Shown here piece after piece: positions 1-11,449 of a DNA stretch of 64,000 bases. Each line of letters starts with the position of its first letter. Position 1 is the stretch's first letter. A model generated the notes under the pieces. The model did no database searches. It saw only the letters and a program-made list of their open reading frames with translations, and was not told the origin of the DNA. Made by a program: the position numbers and the translations under genes. Origin of the DNA: Blumeriella jaapii (taxonomy: Eukaryota; Ascomycota; Leotiomycetes; Helotiales; Drepanopezizaceae); contig VWND01000014.1 in the NCBI GenBank assembly GCA_009599575.1, positions 310,001 to 374,000 on the forward strand, in the 5' to 3' direction.

Positions 1-2
1 TT

Positions 3-35
3 ACTCGCGGTGCTAATTTCGATAACGACGCTAAT
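3..35 (+). repeat. 33 bp near-palindrome, E1-A
   Basis: E1-locus copy. Left arm ACTCGCGGTGCTA, right arm TAACGACGCTAAT; one of six copies inherited with the E1 family. Confidence 0.85.
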
Positions 36-347
36 AGGATAATACAAAAAATTACACCACCTTTCTAAGCTGCCGATCTCCCTTCTATTATTTTTTCTCC
101 TTTTCTTTTTTTTTCGTCAAAACAGCTTTCTCGTTCTACGAAAAACAATTATACTAAAAACCGAAGAAAAGCTTTCGCCGCGATAGCCTTTCAGCTTAAT
201 ATAATCGATAATTCAAATAAGCCATTTTCTGAATCTCTTAAACGACCAGTTCGAAAACGAATCCCTTAATCTATTGTTTACCCAATCTTTATCTGCCAAA
301 TTATTGCATACGCTTTCAAACTAATCTTTAAAAAAAAAGCAATTAAA

Positions 348-3300
348 ATGTTTTCAACCTTTCTATACGAAATCGACAAAATACTAAACGATTTTACGTA
401 TAACACTTCCTTTAAAACCCAATTTTACAGTTTTTTCGAACGTTTTAAAACCAATAAAATATCGATTTCGACCTTTTCAACCAGCTTAGCGAAACTAACT
501 TCGAATAAACCTTTTTTCGAATCTTTTCTTCCGAAGTACAAAAACTTCGAATACGTGTTTTCTAAGGCCGCTAATAACGAGCTAGCCTCTTACCGGTCTT
601 ACGACCACAAAATCGAGCTTACTGTAAATAAAAAAAAGCTGAAATACATTCTTTTGTATAAAATATCGATTTCAAAGCTCGAGATTATCAAAATCTATTT
701 GCAAAATAATCTTAATAAAAGTTTTATCGAATCTTCCACCGCTCCTTTCGCTGCTCCAATACTTTTCGCTAAAAAACCCGACGGTTTACTACGTTTTTGT
801 ATCGATTATCGAGTTTTTAATAATATTATTCGTAAAAATCGCTACCCCCTCTCTTTTATCGATAAAACCCTTGCTCGTTTTTCGGAAGCGCGAATCTTTA
901 CGAAATTCGATATTCGTCAAATCTTTCACAAAATTCGAATAAACCCCGCCAATAAAAAACTAACGACGTTTCGTACGCATTACGGCGTTTATAAATGCAA
1001 AATGCTATCTTTTAGTCTTATTAATAGATCCGCAATTTACCAACGCTATATGAACGACGTTTTCTTCGATTATTTAAACGATTTTTATATTGCATACCTG
1101 AATAACATTCTTATTTATTCGTCCGACTCTTTAAAACACGCCATACACGTTCGCAAAATGTTTTAAAAGCTCGCTGACGCTAAATTACAGACCGATATTC
1201 GGAAATTTAAATTCAACGTTATTCGAACCCGTTACCTAAGCTTTATTATTTCAATTAAAAGCCTAAAAATAAACCTAAAAAAAGTCTCCGTAGTCGCCTA
1301 TTGAAAGCCTTCTACTACTGTAAAAGATATACAAAGCTTTTTTGGTTTTTGTAACTTTTACCGACGTTTTATTAAAAACTACGATATAATTGCAAAGCTT
1401 TTAATTCATTTGACCAAAGCTAACGTTTTTTTTAATTTCACTTCTAAATATCAGAAGAGTTTCGACCTTCTTACACTAGCCCTTATTACTGCACCAGTTC
1501 TATAATATTATAAGCAAAACCTTTCCTGCATATTGGAAACTGACGCTTCCGACGGCGTAATAACTTTTATGCTTTCGCAATTCTATAGCGACGACTGGCT
1601 TCCAGTCGCCTACTTCAGCAAAACCATAGCTTCCGCAAAGCTAAACTACGTCGTATACGATAAAAAAATGCTCGCAATCGTAAAATCTCTAAGCAACTTT
1701 CGTACTAAGCTGGCTAGCTTAGTTTATCAAATTAAAATAATTATTAATTACAAAACCTTGAAATACTTTATAATCTTCAAACTAAACGCTCGATAAGCAC
1801 GCTGAACCGAGCTTTTCGCCGATTACAACTTTTTTATTATATATAAACCAAATAAACACAATTCTCTGGCTGACGCACTAACACGTCGTACGAACGAATT
1901 CGACCGCTAAAACTTCCTTAAACGCACCCAGCGCCTGCAAACCCTTTTTCGAGCAAATCAGATCGATTACCGCCTTTTAACTAAAAAACTTCGATCTTCC
2001 ACGGCCTTCGAAACAACTGTTTTTATCGTTGAAATAGCTGATTTTTCTTTCGCACTCCGTGTCGTTGACCAGCTTTTTTACGCTAATCGCACAGCCAGCA
2101 GCCTAATGGCCTTCCGAAAGAAAACTGTACGAAACGCTACAAAAAGAAACGACGACAATAATACTTCGTTTTCGTATATATTTAAACGCGACCTGCTATT
2201 ATATTACGGTCGCCTAATAATACCAAACGTCGACCATCTTCGTCTGACCTTTGTACGAGAAATGTACGACCAGATCTTCACCGCTCATCCCAGCGTTCGC
2301 AAAACTACGCAATTGCTTTCGGACCAATATTATTAGCGAGGTATAACAGCTTTTGTAAAATAATACTATCGCAACTATCACGCTTATCGAAAAAGTTTTA
2401 TTCCAAAAAATAAACGCCCCGGCCTCTTTCAGTTTCTTCCTGTTTCTGACCACTTTTAAAAGCACGTTATAATAAACTTTTGCAACTTTAATAAAAACAA
2501 ATACGGTTATAATAACGTATTCGTAATAATAAATCGCTTTTCCAAGCAAGCTATTTCGATTTTCTGCCATAAAAATATCGACGCTCGAAGCTTCGCTAAA
2601 TTGTATATATTTTATATATATAAGTATTTTAGCCTTCTAAAAAATATTAGCGATCGTGGCCCTTAGTATTAATCTATCTTCTGATCTAAATTAAACAAAA
2701 TATTCGATACGCAACTAAAGCTTTCGACAGCCGCTTATTCTGAAACCGACGGTCAAACCGAAATTTACAACCAATACCTGTAAAACGCTTTCGACCCTTC
2801 GTGAATTTTTATTAAAACGATTAAAGCGAATTTCTCCTAATAATAGATTTCGCCCAAATAATTCTTTCTTACGAAAGTCTAAATGGCTTTTTATCTTTTA
2901 AAATTATATACGATTATACTTCCTATACCAATTGAAACTGGAAGCTCGATACTTCCCCTTCCTCCAACCTTTTACACAAGCTAAACGTAAACGAAGCTCG
3001 TGCGTACGCTCGCCGCCATTACGACGCCTGAAACTTCGCCAAATCGCACCTCCAATAAGCTTACGAAAAAATAAAAAAAAATACGAATAAATCTCGCCGC
3101 GCGTTCGATTTTAACGTTAGCGACTACGTATAACTCGATATGCGTCTATTTTCGACCTTTCGGCCCTTTCGCAAGCTCGACAATCCTACAAACGGCCCTT
3201 TTAAAATTATAGCCAAAATTTTCGACAACGCTTTTAAGCTAGACCTTTCCAATACTATAAACGTACATCCAGTTTTTCACGCTAGTCGACTGCGTAAAAC

Positions 3301-3655
3301 AGCTAACGACGCGCTTCCAGGTCAAGTTAATCCAGCTTCTGAACCTATTAATATAATTAATAAGCTTAAATACGAAGTCGAAGAATTAATCGCCTGTCGA
3401 ATGCAGCGGAAAACCTTTTAGTACAAAGCTTTTTGGATAAGCTTAGATAAAAATCTCATATGATATCCCGCGTTTGATTTTATATACGCTTTTCTGAAAA
3501 TACGCGACTTCTATTTGACGCATAAAAAGCTTCCCGGTCCTTCTGCAAAATTTGTAAACTGGCTAAAAACGTATTTCGAAGATTTGGATTCGTACGATTA
3601 TTTGAATAGCAACGTACTAATAAATAAAAGCTCGAGAGCGCGCTTTTTTCGGACG
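348..3655 (+). pseudogene. pol: E1-A pol remnant: RT, RNase H, integrase, chromodomain
   Basis: This is a degraded Ty3/gypsy polyprotein that once copied element RNA into DNA and integrated it. An open stretch 348..1166 holds RT with recognisable fingers and palm (KKPDGLLRFCIDY, RIFTKFDIRQIFHKIR, KCKMLSFSL). The catalytic YLDD is YLNN at 1095..1106, so the enzyme is dead. RNase H follows (ETDASDG, 1533..1796). Integrase follows from about 2106: the His pair of the zinc domain is visible, but the cysteines read as Tyr (NYHAYRKS). Then comes the DDE core with SDRGP near 2650 and TDGQTE near 2750. The first core Asp reads as Asn. From 3140 a GPY/F-like region (NGPFKIIAKI, VHPVFHASRL) leads into a chromodomain (YEVEELIACR) and a tail ending RFFRTGG just before the LTR. 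Stops at 1166, 1796, 2336 and elsewhere are of RIP type. Confidence 0.92.
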
Positions 3656-3664
3656 GGAGGATAA

Positions 3665-3921
3665 TGTAACGATTTATTCGTTTGCCCCTCGCGTCAGCAA
3701 CTACGTATAATTGCAAGCTCCCTGGTCTCCTGGTGGGTCTCCTATCAATTATGGAAACTATCATGTATATAAGACTCTTTCCCCTTAGCAACCTCTGCCT
3801 TCTGCAGTTGTTAATTCTAAGTGAATATCTTTGTTACAGAACCAAAGGCTCGTTTCATACCATATGAACACGGCGACCAGTTGACTGATCTCCCAGCCCT
3901 CCGACTGATTAGATCGTTACA
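3665..3921 (+). repeat. E1-A 3' LTR
   Basis: A 257 bp LTR begins TGTAACGATT and ends GATCGTTACA, an imperfect inverted terminal pair. It matches the LTRs of the other E1 copies over its whole length apart from a short deletion after GCGTCA. It carries the TTTGCCCCTCGCG subtype block also seen in E1-D and E1-H, and a TATATAAG promoter-like box at 3766..3773. A purine-rich tract (GGACGGGAGGATAA) directly precedes it and would be the plus-strand primer. Confidence 0.93.
3766..3773 (+). promoter_or_regulatory. Putative TATA box of E1 LTR
   Basis: TATATAAG lies about 100 bases into the LTR. The same box is present, with RIP variants, in every E1 LTR, for example near 23604, 41029 and 53195. It is the natural candidate for the element's RNA polymerase II promoter; the start site is inferred only. 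Confidence 0.5.
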
Positions 3922-5021
3922 GAAAGGTTGCGTATAATAGTTTCGTTCCAAAATAAATTAAGAATAAATTTGCTAGGTTTGGCAACGTTTTATTTAAAAA
4001 ACGATATAATATCGATAGGTTTATTAATTAAAAAGATATGTTATATTTATTAAAAAATAATTGAAAAAAAGTACGAGAATTATAAAATATTTGTATTTAA
4101 AAGTTACGGAAATCCGTATATTGTTTTTTTGATAAATTATAATTATTTAGATAAATATCCGTTTAAAATAACGAAAGGAATAAACAGTACAGAAAGTAGC
4201 AAATAATAAAATGCATAAAAAATAGTTTTCGTAAAATATGCGAATAATATAAATATATCAGATATACGGCTTAAATATATACAAAGCTTTTGTTTTAGTA
4301 AACAAAAGTATAGTTAAACAAAAAAAAATATAATAAGTGTTTCAAATAATATAAAAAAAAGTTTTAAAAATAAACAAAATAATTAGATTGTATATAAGCA
4401 AAGTAAAACAAAAACAGTAAAATAGTATTTAATAAAAAAAAAAACAATAAATAACAAAAACAGTAAAACAGTTAATAAACAATTTTGTATATATATTTTT
4501 TTTTTTTCGGTTATAAATAGAATTACGATTTGAATTATGCTTTTAACAACGGAATTATCGTTCGGTCGTTTTTAAACTTTTTCAAAGGTTTTTTTTTTTT
4601 TAAAAATATAATCGTTTTGATCGGAATCGTCGTCGGAATCGCTAAAGTCGGAATCGCTTTTTAATTTAAAATCCAAAAGATAAATTTGCTAGTTTTTTTT
4701 ATAAAATTTTTTTAACCGGTTGGCGGCGAATATTTTTTTTAATTTTGTTTTATCGAATTTCGTAAATTTATAATAGCTTTTATTTAATTCGGCTTCGTAT
4801 ATTTCGTAAAATCCGAGCTATTTATAATTAAATTTAATATCGGCCGATTTGTCGATAGCGCGCTAAACGTCGTAAATTAAAACTAGATTTTTTTTTTAAT
4901 TAGCGTTTTTTTTAAAACTTTGATTTTATTTCAGATTTTTTTAGCTGCTTTTTTATATTTTTTTTTTTTTAGAATTATTTTTTTTATATTTATATCGCGG
5001 TAATTTAATTATTTAAATTTT
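3922..5021 (-). pseudogene. pol: E2 copy 1: integrase C-terminus, 3' untranslated stretch and start of ORF3
   Basis: Read on the minus strand, 5021 to about 4560 encodes the integrase C-terminal module. It includes a KLNYKWLGLYEIYKAE-type segment, equivalent to the GPY/F module, followed by an acidic Ser/Asp run (near 4620..4655). From about 4560 to 3990 the sequence is A+T-rich with no coding signal. The last bases to 3922 match the start of the extra E2 ORF3 region. The stretch is collinear with 33918..35000 of E2 copy 2 and joins the pre-insertion integrase fragment at 13243 once the copia element is removed. Confidence 0.85.
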
Positions 5022-5323
5022 TGTCGTGCATAGCTGAATAGTCGGTAGGAACCCTCACCGGAGGATGGAACGGATGAATTGTATGCAGTAAGATGTTACT
5101 TGTATTATTCTAAGTCTGACTGGCGAGCTTTCCGCAAAAAACGGAAAGTTCGGGCTCGCTTAGTCAGTCGCTCGGAAAAACTAGTTTTCGAAAAGGCTCG
5201 TTATTACGTGACTACGAGTCTTTCCGAGCTTCAGAAACATTTAACTACTGAAAGCGTACAAAAAAAATAAATTTGGAACAAAAAAAATAAAAGAAAATAA
5301 AAAAATGTAAATATAACGCAATA
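5022..5323 (-). repeat. Copia 3' LTR
   Basis: This 302 bp LTR has plus-strand ends TGTCG...GCAATA, the terminal CA having become TA. It differs from the 12941..13242 copy almost only by G-to-A and C-to-T changes, and it is the more A+T-rich of the two. A hairpin with a 7 bp stem CTTTCCG/CGGAAAG and a CAAAAAA loop lies at 5128..5148, inside a longer imperfect inverted repeat (about 5112..5172). A 63-codon frame (5079..5270) is open in both LTRs on the plus strand but is not supported as a gene. Confidence 0.95.
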
Positions 5324-5520
5324 TATTTTCTAGCTGATTATTAATCCGGCGATCAGCTATTTTTAAAGCGCGAAAAAATTCTTTTGTCGTTCGAATGCGG
5401 CCGTAACGCGATATTGCAATATTTATATGGCTTGTTTATATTTTTTATCGTTGCGAAGCGTAAATAAAACCAATTCAGCTTAAATAAAAGTTTCGTCGCT
5501 TTTAAAAACCTTAACTTTTT
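5324..5520. other. Copia 3' region without coding signal
   Basis: A short A+T-rich stretch lies between the LTR and the antisense ORF. No clear polypurine tract survives next to the LTR, presumably because of G-to-A changes. I see nothing else in it. Confidence 0.5.
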
Positions 5521-6288
5521 TATTTCCTTATTAGTTTTTTAATAAATTCAGATTTTATTATTTTAATCAAAAACATCGATATAGCTTTTCTTATACCCAA
5601 AAAAGGTCGTCCGCGTGATTCTACGCGACCAATTGGCCCAGCTCTTCGGACTCTCAGTCCTCGGCGCTTGCGTAATCGAAGTTTTGCGAAATTCATTTTG
5701 CGTAATTAATCGGCCTTTTCGGCCAATTCGTTTTTTTTTAACCTTTTCGAAAAAAGCGATTCTTTCGATATCTCGTTTTTAAACGGTTTTTTCGGAAATT
5801 TATATTTGCCTGGCTTCGAAAATGCCGATATAACGCCTGGAAATAAAAGAAACGCTATTAGCGGTAAAAAAGCTATTAGCGGTGATTTCGGTTTTGATAA
5901 TACTTCCGGAAAAAAAAGGCAAAACACTGGCGCTTCTGAAAAAAAAGCGGCCGGAAATCATCAAAGCGAAGAAATTAAAAATAAAAATAACGACGATAAT
6001 CGTTTTTCAAAACGCGCTCGCATTAAAATCAGAAAGCCTGCTATTTCTGAGCTTTTTAATTCTACTTTTTATATAATTTGTATTGCTCGCGAAGCAATTG
6101 GAAATTTAAATTACGATTGTTTATCGAATCTGGCTAAAGCTCGTTGCTATCGGTGCCACGCAATCAGCACGTCGTATATTCCGGCCGACGCGAACGTTTT
6201 GACTGCGTGGTTTTTCGTTTTTAAAACTCGGATTAACAAAATTATTAAAGCGGTTAATTTTATCGAAAAACTTTGTCGTTTCTGCTAA
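5521..6288 (+). pseudogene. Antisense ORF in the copia 3' region, product not recognised
   Basis: This reading frame opposes the copia polyprotein. It is open from 5521 to the TAA at 6286..6288 except for one TAA at 5707, giving about 255 codons, of which the last 160 (5806..6288, starting MPGFENAD) are uninterrupted. The predicted product has a basic stretch (RPRDSTRPIG, LSPRRLRNR) and a Gly/Asn/Lys-rich middle (TSGKKRQNTG). The C-terminal part has spaced cysteines (IICIAREAIG, DCLSNLAKARCYRCH, LCRFC). That pattern resembles small Cys-rich fungal proteins, but I cannot assign a family. Surrounding copia frames carry far more stops, so purifying selection or recent acquisition is possible. 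Chance openness in A+T-poor sequence is the alternative. Confidence 0.5.
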
Positions 6289-6929
6289 TCGATTTTTAAA
6301 ATATAACGGTTATTTTTTATTTCACGGTTAAAACGGCTTTAAAAATGCAAAAAAATAAATTTTCAAATCGATTGTAACTTAAAAGCAAAATTAATAAATA
6401 CAAAGCGTATTATTAACGCGAAGCTCGCCGCGGCTCGTAAAATTTCTTAAACTTTTGCTTTTGCTTTTCGAATGGAAACTTTTATTTCTGTTCTACGTGC
6501 TGGCGGAATAAGGCCTGGCCACGATCTATCAGAAAATGCTTTCGTTTTTAAAAATCCAAAAAAAAATCTCGCGGCGATTTTTTTGCCAAACGTTTTTGAT
6601 TTTTAGCCTGGTAAAGCTTCGTAAAAAAAAAAAAATATTCCGGCCGCATAGCCGGCGGCAGTTGTTTTTAAAAGAGTTATCGGAAGATTTATTTTAAATT
6701 TAATTATCGCGAAGCGTCGGACGCGGATTATTATTTTAACGAATTATATTTTTGATTTTTTATAAAACTAAACGGTTTGGTTTTAAGTTTCTGGATTTGC
6801 GGAAGGTTCGGATTTCCTTTGGTTGGAAAATGGTTTTGTTATATTTTAAGTTTTAATAAAAGTTTGTTTAAATAAATATACGTCTGCAAAATATAAGTTT
6901 TTCAGTTCGATTAATCGAGCTTTTCGATA
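6289..6929. other. Copia 3' region, no gene seen
   Basis: About 640 bases lie between the antisense ORF and the end of the copia RNase H. Both strands are broken in all frames; short runs on the minus strand do not resemble a known domain. No repeat or structured element was noticed. Confidence 0.5.
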
Positions 6930-9050
6930 AAGCTTCGAAAATTTCGTAAATTAAAAAGTTTAACGAAACTTTCGTGCTTTTATCGGGTCAGATTTTTAAT
7001 AAAACCGTTTGCGTACATCTTATCTATTAAAAAGTATATGATTTTAAACTTTTTATTTTAATACTTTTAGCGAATTTATATATTATTTATATCGACGTGG
7101 CGGAGCTTCGTAAAAATTCTCTTTTTATTTCCTACGATTAATCTGATCGTTTGCTAATTATCGTAATATACGTTCTACTTAGGAATAATATCGAATCGAA
7201 GCTTTTTGAAAAAACGTTGGAATGCTATTATTTCTTTTACGGTCGTTATATAAGCAAATAGCTTCGTTTTAATAAAAGAAATAATAACTGTGTTTTGTCG
7301 TATAGCCTTTCATAAAATAATATTTCCGAAAAAAAAAAAAATATAACTCTGAAAAAATTTCCGAGTTTTTAGATCGTCGGCGAAAAAAGCGTCGATGGAA
7401 ATTATTAATTAATTTTTTCGCTTTTCTCGATTGTAAACGATCCCTAAAAATCTTGTTTTATAAAAATATCGAAGCGTTTAATTAGCTGCCTCGAAATATT
7501 GGAAACTTAGGTTAGTAAAAAAGTAAGAAAGCTGAAAAACTGCGAAAGCTACGTCGGGTCGAAGTATAATAGCCGTATACAAAATTAAACCGACTTTTTT
7601 TTAATATTTTTTGATTTGCGAAAGCGTGGCTACGCCTGGGTTTTTAACAAATTCGCAGATTGGAAAAGGCGTGTTTAAAAAGCGCCCTTTGCATACACCA
7701 AACTTCGTAGCGATCTTTTCGATATACGAATCGTAAAACAAAAAGATTTTTTTTTTTTATTTATTTCGTAAAATACGAATTTCGAAAAAATAGTTCAAAT
7801 CTCTTATGCTTATAAGCTCGTAGGCCTTTTTCAGATCGAAAATGATTTCGTCGGCTTTTAACGAATAAAAAACGTGGTATAAAATTTAAATATCGTCGAC
7901 GTAAAACGCTACGTATACGCTTCGCATTTCGTTAGCGAATATACAAAGCTTTTCGCCTATTGGTTCGAGCTTCAGTTTTCTTAAAATATTGGCAAATTCG
8001 CCGTATCATAAAGCTGGAAAGTTTTTTAATTTATATAAAGCTCGGTCTAGCTGTATTATTATATCTGGTTATTTAAATTTATTAAGCAAATAGCACGTAA
8101 CTGGCTTATTTCTGGAATTTCGTTTTGCATTAACGAAAGCATTAACCATATCGAATTGCTTGATTTCCAGGTCGAAATAAGCCGCCAGCGTTATAACCGT
8201 TCGGAAAAAACGGGCTGCGAATATAGCTGCGTATATAAAAAAAATTAAAGCTTCGTTTTAAAAGTTTTTTTTCACGACTAGTTTCGATTTGCACCGCTGC
8301 AATTCGCCTAAACTGTTCGTTTTATATATAAAAACTTATTTAAATAAAATAAACTTTATGATTTTATTTTTTTTAACAATCTTTTAGCATTTTCTGATTT
8401 TTAAGTTTTTGATTTCGGTTCTTACTTCTTTTTTAAACTGCTTTTTTATTTGGTGGTTTTTCAACTCGTTCTAGTTTCTTAAAGCTTTCGAAAAATTATT
8501 CCGATATTGTTTTTGGTCGGAAAATTAAATATTTTTTACCGATTTTTTTTTTATCGAAGCCGCTATTATTACGTAGACAGTCTAAAAATCTTTTTTATTC
8601 ATTTGAATCGGCTCGTCTGTCCAAAACGTATAAACGAATTCGTCGATTTGTTATTTGATAAATAAAGCCATTGATTAAAAAATTTCGCATATCGTAGCGT
8701 ATATTTCCGGTTTATCCGGCCAGTATAAAATAAAATTTGTACGATTTCGTTTGGCAGTTTCTAAAATCAGCTGCTTTTTATCGCTTATCGGAAACTTCGA
8801 TTTGTTTTTTTTACTTTTTTTAAATAGTATCTTTTTCTTAATAGTCAGTTTTAAAAAAGCTTTCAAAAATAAGCGTTCAAATGGCTGTTTTATTTTAAAT
8901 CGATTTAGCGCTTGATTTGCCGGGCGATAGCTTTTAATTATAATTTAAAAAATTAAATTACGCGCTTTTTCGTATAAAACCATTTCCATGCCCGCGCCGA
9001 AAAACCTTCTGAAGCTTTGCTCTGTTTTATTCTGTTTTGCAATAATAAGC
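6930..9050 (-). pseudogene. pol: Copia pol remnant: reverse transcriptase and RNase H
   Basis: Minus-strand frames give a copia RT in order: a palm segment AAYFDLEIKQFDMVNAF (about 8190..8130), LYKLKNFPALWY (equivalent to the copia LYGLKQ block), and VYVAFYVDDI with the catalytic YVDD intact at 7903..7892. A connection region follows, then RNase H (DAFFADDLKTRKFF near 7430). It ends with FTKLRHVDINN and a segment equivalent to the ADGLTK block (about 7130..6960). The frame is broken by RIP-type stops (for example directly after YVDDI) and by frameshifts, so the gene is inactive. Retention of both catalytic aspartates contrasts with E1 and E2. A single copia copy in the window fits weaker RIP. 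Confidence 0.9.
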
Positions 9051-9569
9051 TTTGCTAATTTATTATTTTTTTTTAAACTTCTATAATTTTTTAACGCTTT
9101 TATCGCGTCGGTTAAAATATTTCGGATATGCTTTGCATATTTCCGACTAATAATTAATTTTAAAAATTAAAATTGATCGGTAATAGCTTTATCGAAAAGG
9201 CTTTTATAAAAAACTATTATCTCCGAGCTTTAAACGTTTAAATCGACCGTAAAAAAAGGCTCGATCGCTTCGACTTTTATTAAATTTTTTATTTCCGAGG
9301 ATTTAGCTTCTTTTGGAATGTTTAAATCCATTGATATTAAAATGTTCTTTTCCTTTATCGTAGACTTTAGAAGTTTACTAAAAGGGTCTGAAATCGGTCC
9401 TGGTTCTGATGGCGGCTCCGGTAAAAAAAGATTTCTATTTTCTTTTGTAAAATCTGGAAATTGCTCGTTTTATAATAGTAGCTTTTTTTTTATATTATTT
9501 TTTTTTCAGCATACCGAGTTTTGCTGGTCTGCGCCGCCACTAAAACCGTCCGCTAATATTTAATATTTA

Positions 9570-11400
9570 GCGTTTTAAGCTTTTTCGTTCTTCGCGTCTT
9601 CGATAAATTCCACGGTTTTTTAAAGCTTTAATTTAATTATGGGACTTGGATTTTCAGCCTTCGAAAAGTAAAACTTGGATTCGTTAAATATTACGTTTCG
9701 GCTCGTAATTATACGCATTAACTAGAGCATTTAAATTTTGTAAATGTTGGAGGCGCTATATTCAATCAAATATCCGATATATTCTTTCGGAAAAACTTTA
9801 AATTTTTTTTTATATTTTGTAGCCTTCCGATTTTTTATTATTAAATACGCACGAGTTTCGTACGCATAAATTTTGTTCCAGTTTGGTCTGAAATCGGCCG
9901 TACGCGCTTTTATAATAGCAGGGTCGTAATACCGAAAATATTGCCTAAATCAGCTATGCAAAATTTTATTTGAAAATTTAAATTGTTTTTTAGCAAACGG
10001 CGATATATTATACAAATGCGCTGCTGCTTTTATCGTTTCGGGCCAAAAAAAGATTAAAAGTCCCGCCTTAATTTTTATTTTTATCAAACGCTTAATTACT
10101 TTTCTTTCTGCTCGTTCGATCGAGCCGTTTAGCTAATATACGTAAAATAAAATCAATTCCAGATCGATACTTTCGCGCTCCGTTTATTTTTAATATTTCG
10201 AAATAGTATTTTTTTGTTTTGAAATTACCGACGATTCGTTATTTTATCGAATTTTGCAAATGGAAAGATTGTATTAGCGTTTTATTTATGCGTCGAATAT
10301 TTAAAAACGGTTCAAAACGATTTTTATATTTTTCGTTCTGATAGCGAAAGCTTAAATTTTTTTATTATATTCGTTTTTTATTAAAAATATTTACGTCGAG
10401 CCGTTGTAAGTTTTTTTACGACTTTTAAAATAGTCGTAAAAATCTTAACCGATGCGAAAAAAAAGTTTAAAAAATTTGTTTTTTAATATTGCTTTTGAAA
10501 TCATTTGCTTTAAATACGTAATAGTATACTTTTCGCATTTCATTTTGATTAAGCTTTTGATTTTTATTCCACGAGTGTTTTCGACCAGCTTTTCGAACGC
10601 GTTTTTATTTAAATAGCCCGAACGAAAATGCTATAAGCGCGCATCGTTATTCCGATCGTACGTAAACACGCTGCTTTTTTTAAACTTATAGCGCGTATAA
10701 CGTTTCGGAATTATATAAATTATTAAACCGGGCGAATCACGTTTTAAAAAATGTAAATTATTACGTAGAAAGTGCGAATAAAAAAAGCAATTAATTTTAA
10801 TATATTTAAACATATAAAAATCGGCGATCGTTTAATACTAACGTTTTAAAATAAAGCTTTCAGAGCTTTTAAAACGAAAAATATTATCTGACCTTTGAAA
10901 TTAATAATTTTTTTTAGCCAAAAAACTAGCGGAAATAATATTAGTAATAAAGTCTGGAACGAACGCCACGTTATTAAAAATTATATTCCAAAGCTTTTTA
11001 TTTTTTTTGCGAAAGGCCCCTTTTATTAAACGACTTTTTTTTCCGACGATTGAAAAACTTTATATGCCTGCATAAACGCTATTAATAAAATTATTAACTT
11101 TTTTATAAAATTCTTCGATAAAAAGATTTTTGTCGTTTATTAAATAGGTTTTAGAATAATTATTAAAAAAAGTACTTTTGTTTAAAAAATAATACTGATC
11201 AAATTTTAAAACTAAAACGTTAATTCCGAAGTGCTTTTTGATCGCATCAAAGCAAAAAAAACAGAAAGTTGCGGTAAAAAACTTTTTCTGATCGTTTTTG
11301 AAAATTGATTTTAAAATTTGTTTTGGCTTGATTATTGGAATTCCAAGGATTTTATTAATTGCGACTATTTGAATACCTTTTTTATTTAAAGCTTTCAAAG
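9570..11400 (-). pseudogene. pol: Copia protease and integrase remnant
   Basis: The minus-strand frame from 11398 carries a protease-like region (YLINDKNLF, then AFVPDFITNIISAS near 10960), matching the copia protease-to-integrase junction. Downstream, a zinc-binding region reads HFRSGYLNKNAFEKLVENTRG, recognisable as the copia HHCC domain start (GHLN). The DDE core contains a YVY-QLNGSIERAERKVIKR segment (equivalent to the QNGxxER block with the catalytic Glu) and LWPE-like WPETIKAAAHLYNISP. Stops and frame changes are frequent. A protease DSG motif cannot be read with confidence. Confidence 0.82.
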
Positions 11401-11449
11401 TTTTTTTGTAATTGGAAAACAGCTTTTTTCGTATTTCAGCGATTTTTTA

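Larger units (their letters stand above)
1..3921 (+). mobile_element. E1-A: Ty3/gypsy LTR retrotransposon, 5' part outside the window
   Basis: This plus-strand copy of the E1 family enters the window in the linker between protease and reverse transcriptase and runs through RT, RNase H, integrase and chromodomain into its 3' LTR. Its left LTR and gag are beyond base 1. The right end abuts bases 3922 onward, which are E2 sequence in minus orientation. The inverted E2 copy continues smoothly at the equivalent point (34,985..35,000), so E1-A most likely inserted into E2 copy 1. A 5-base duplication of GAAAG (3922..3926) would be expected left of the window. E1-A keeps more C residues and longer open frames than the other E1 copies, so it looks younger or less mutated. 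Confidence 0.93.

Noticed and set aside
3682..3867. ORFs reading ATTYNCKLPGLLVG... in every E1 LTR (also 23560, 40960, 48740, 51420, 61690)
   Set aside because: They are translations of the LTR itself and differ in start and stop between copies; no coding pattern.
5079..5270. 63-codon frame in both copia LTRs
   Set aside because: Identical by descent in the two LTRs and opposite to pol; openness over 63 codons is not evidence of a gene.
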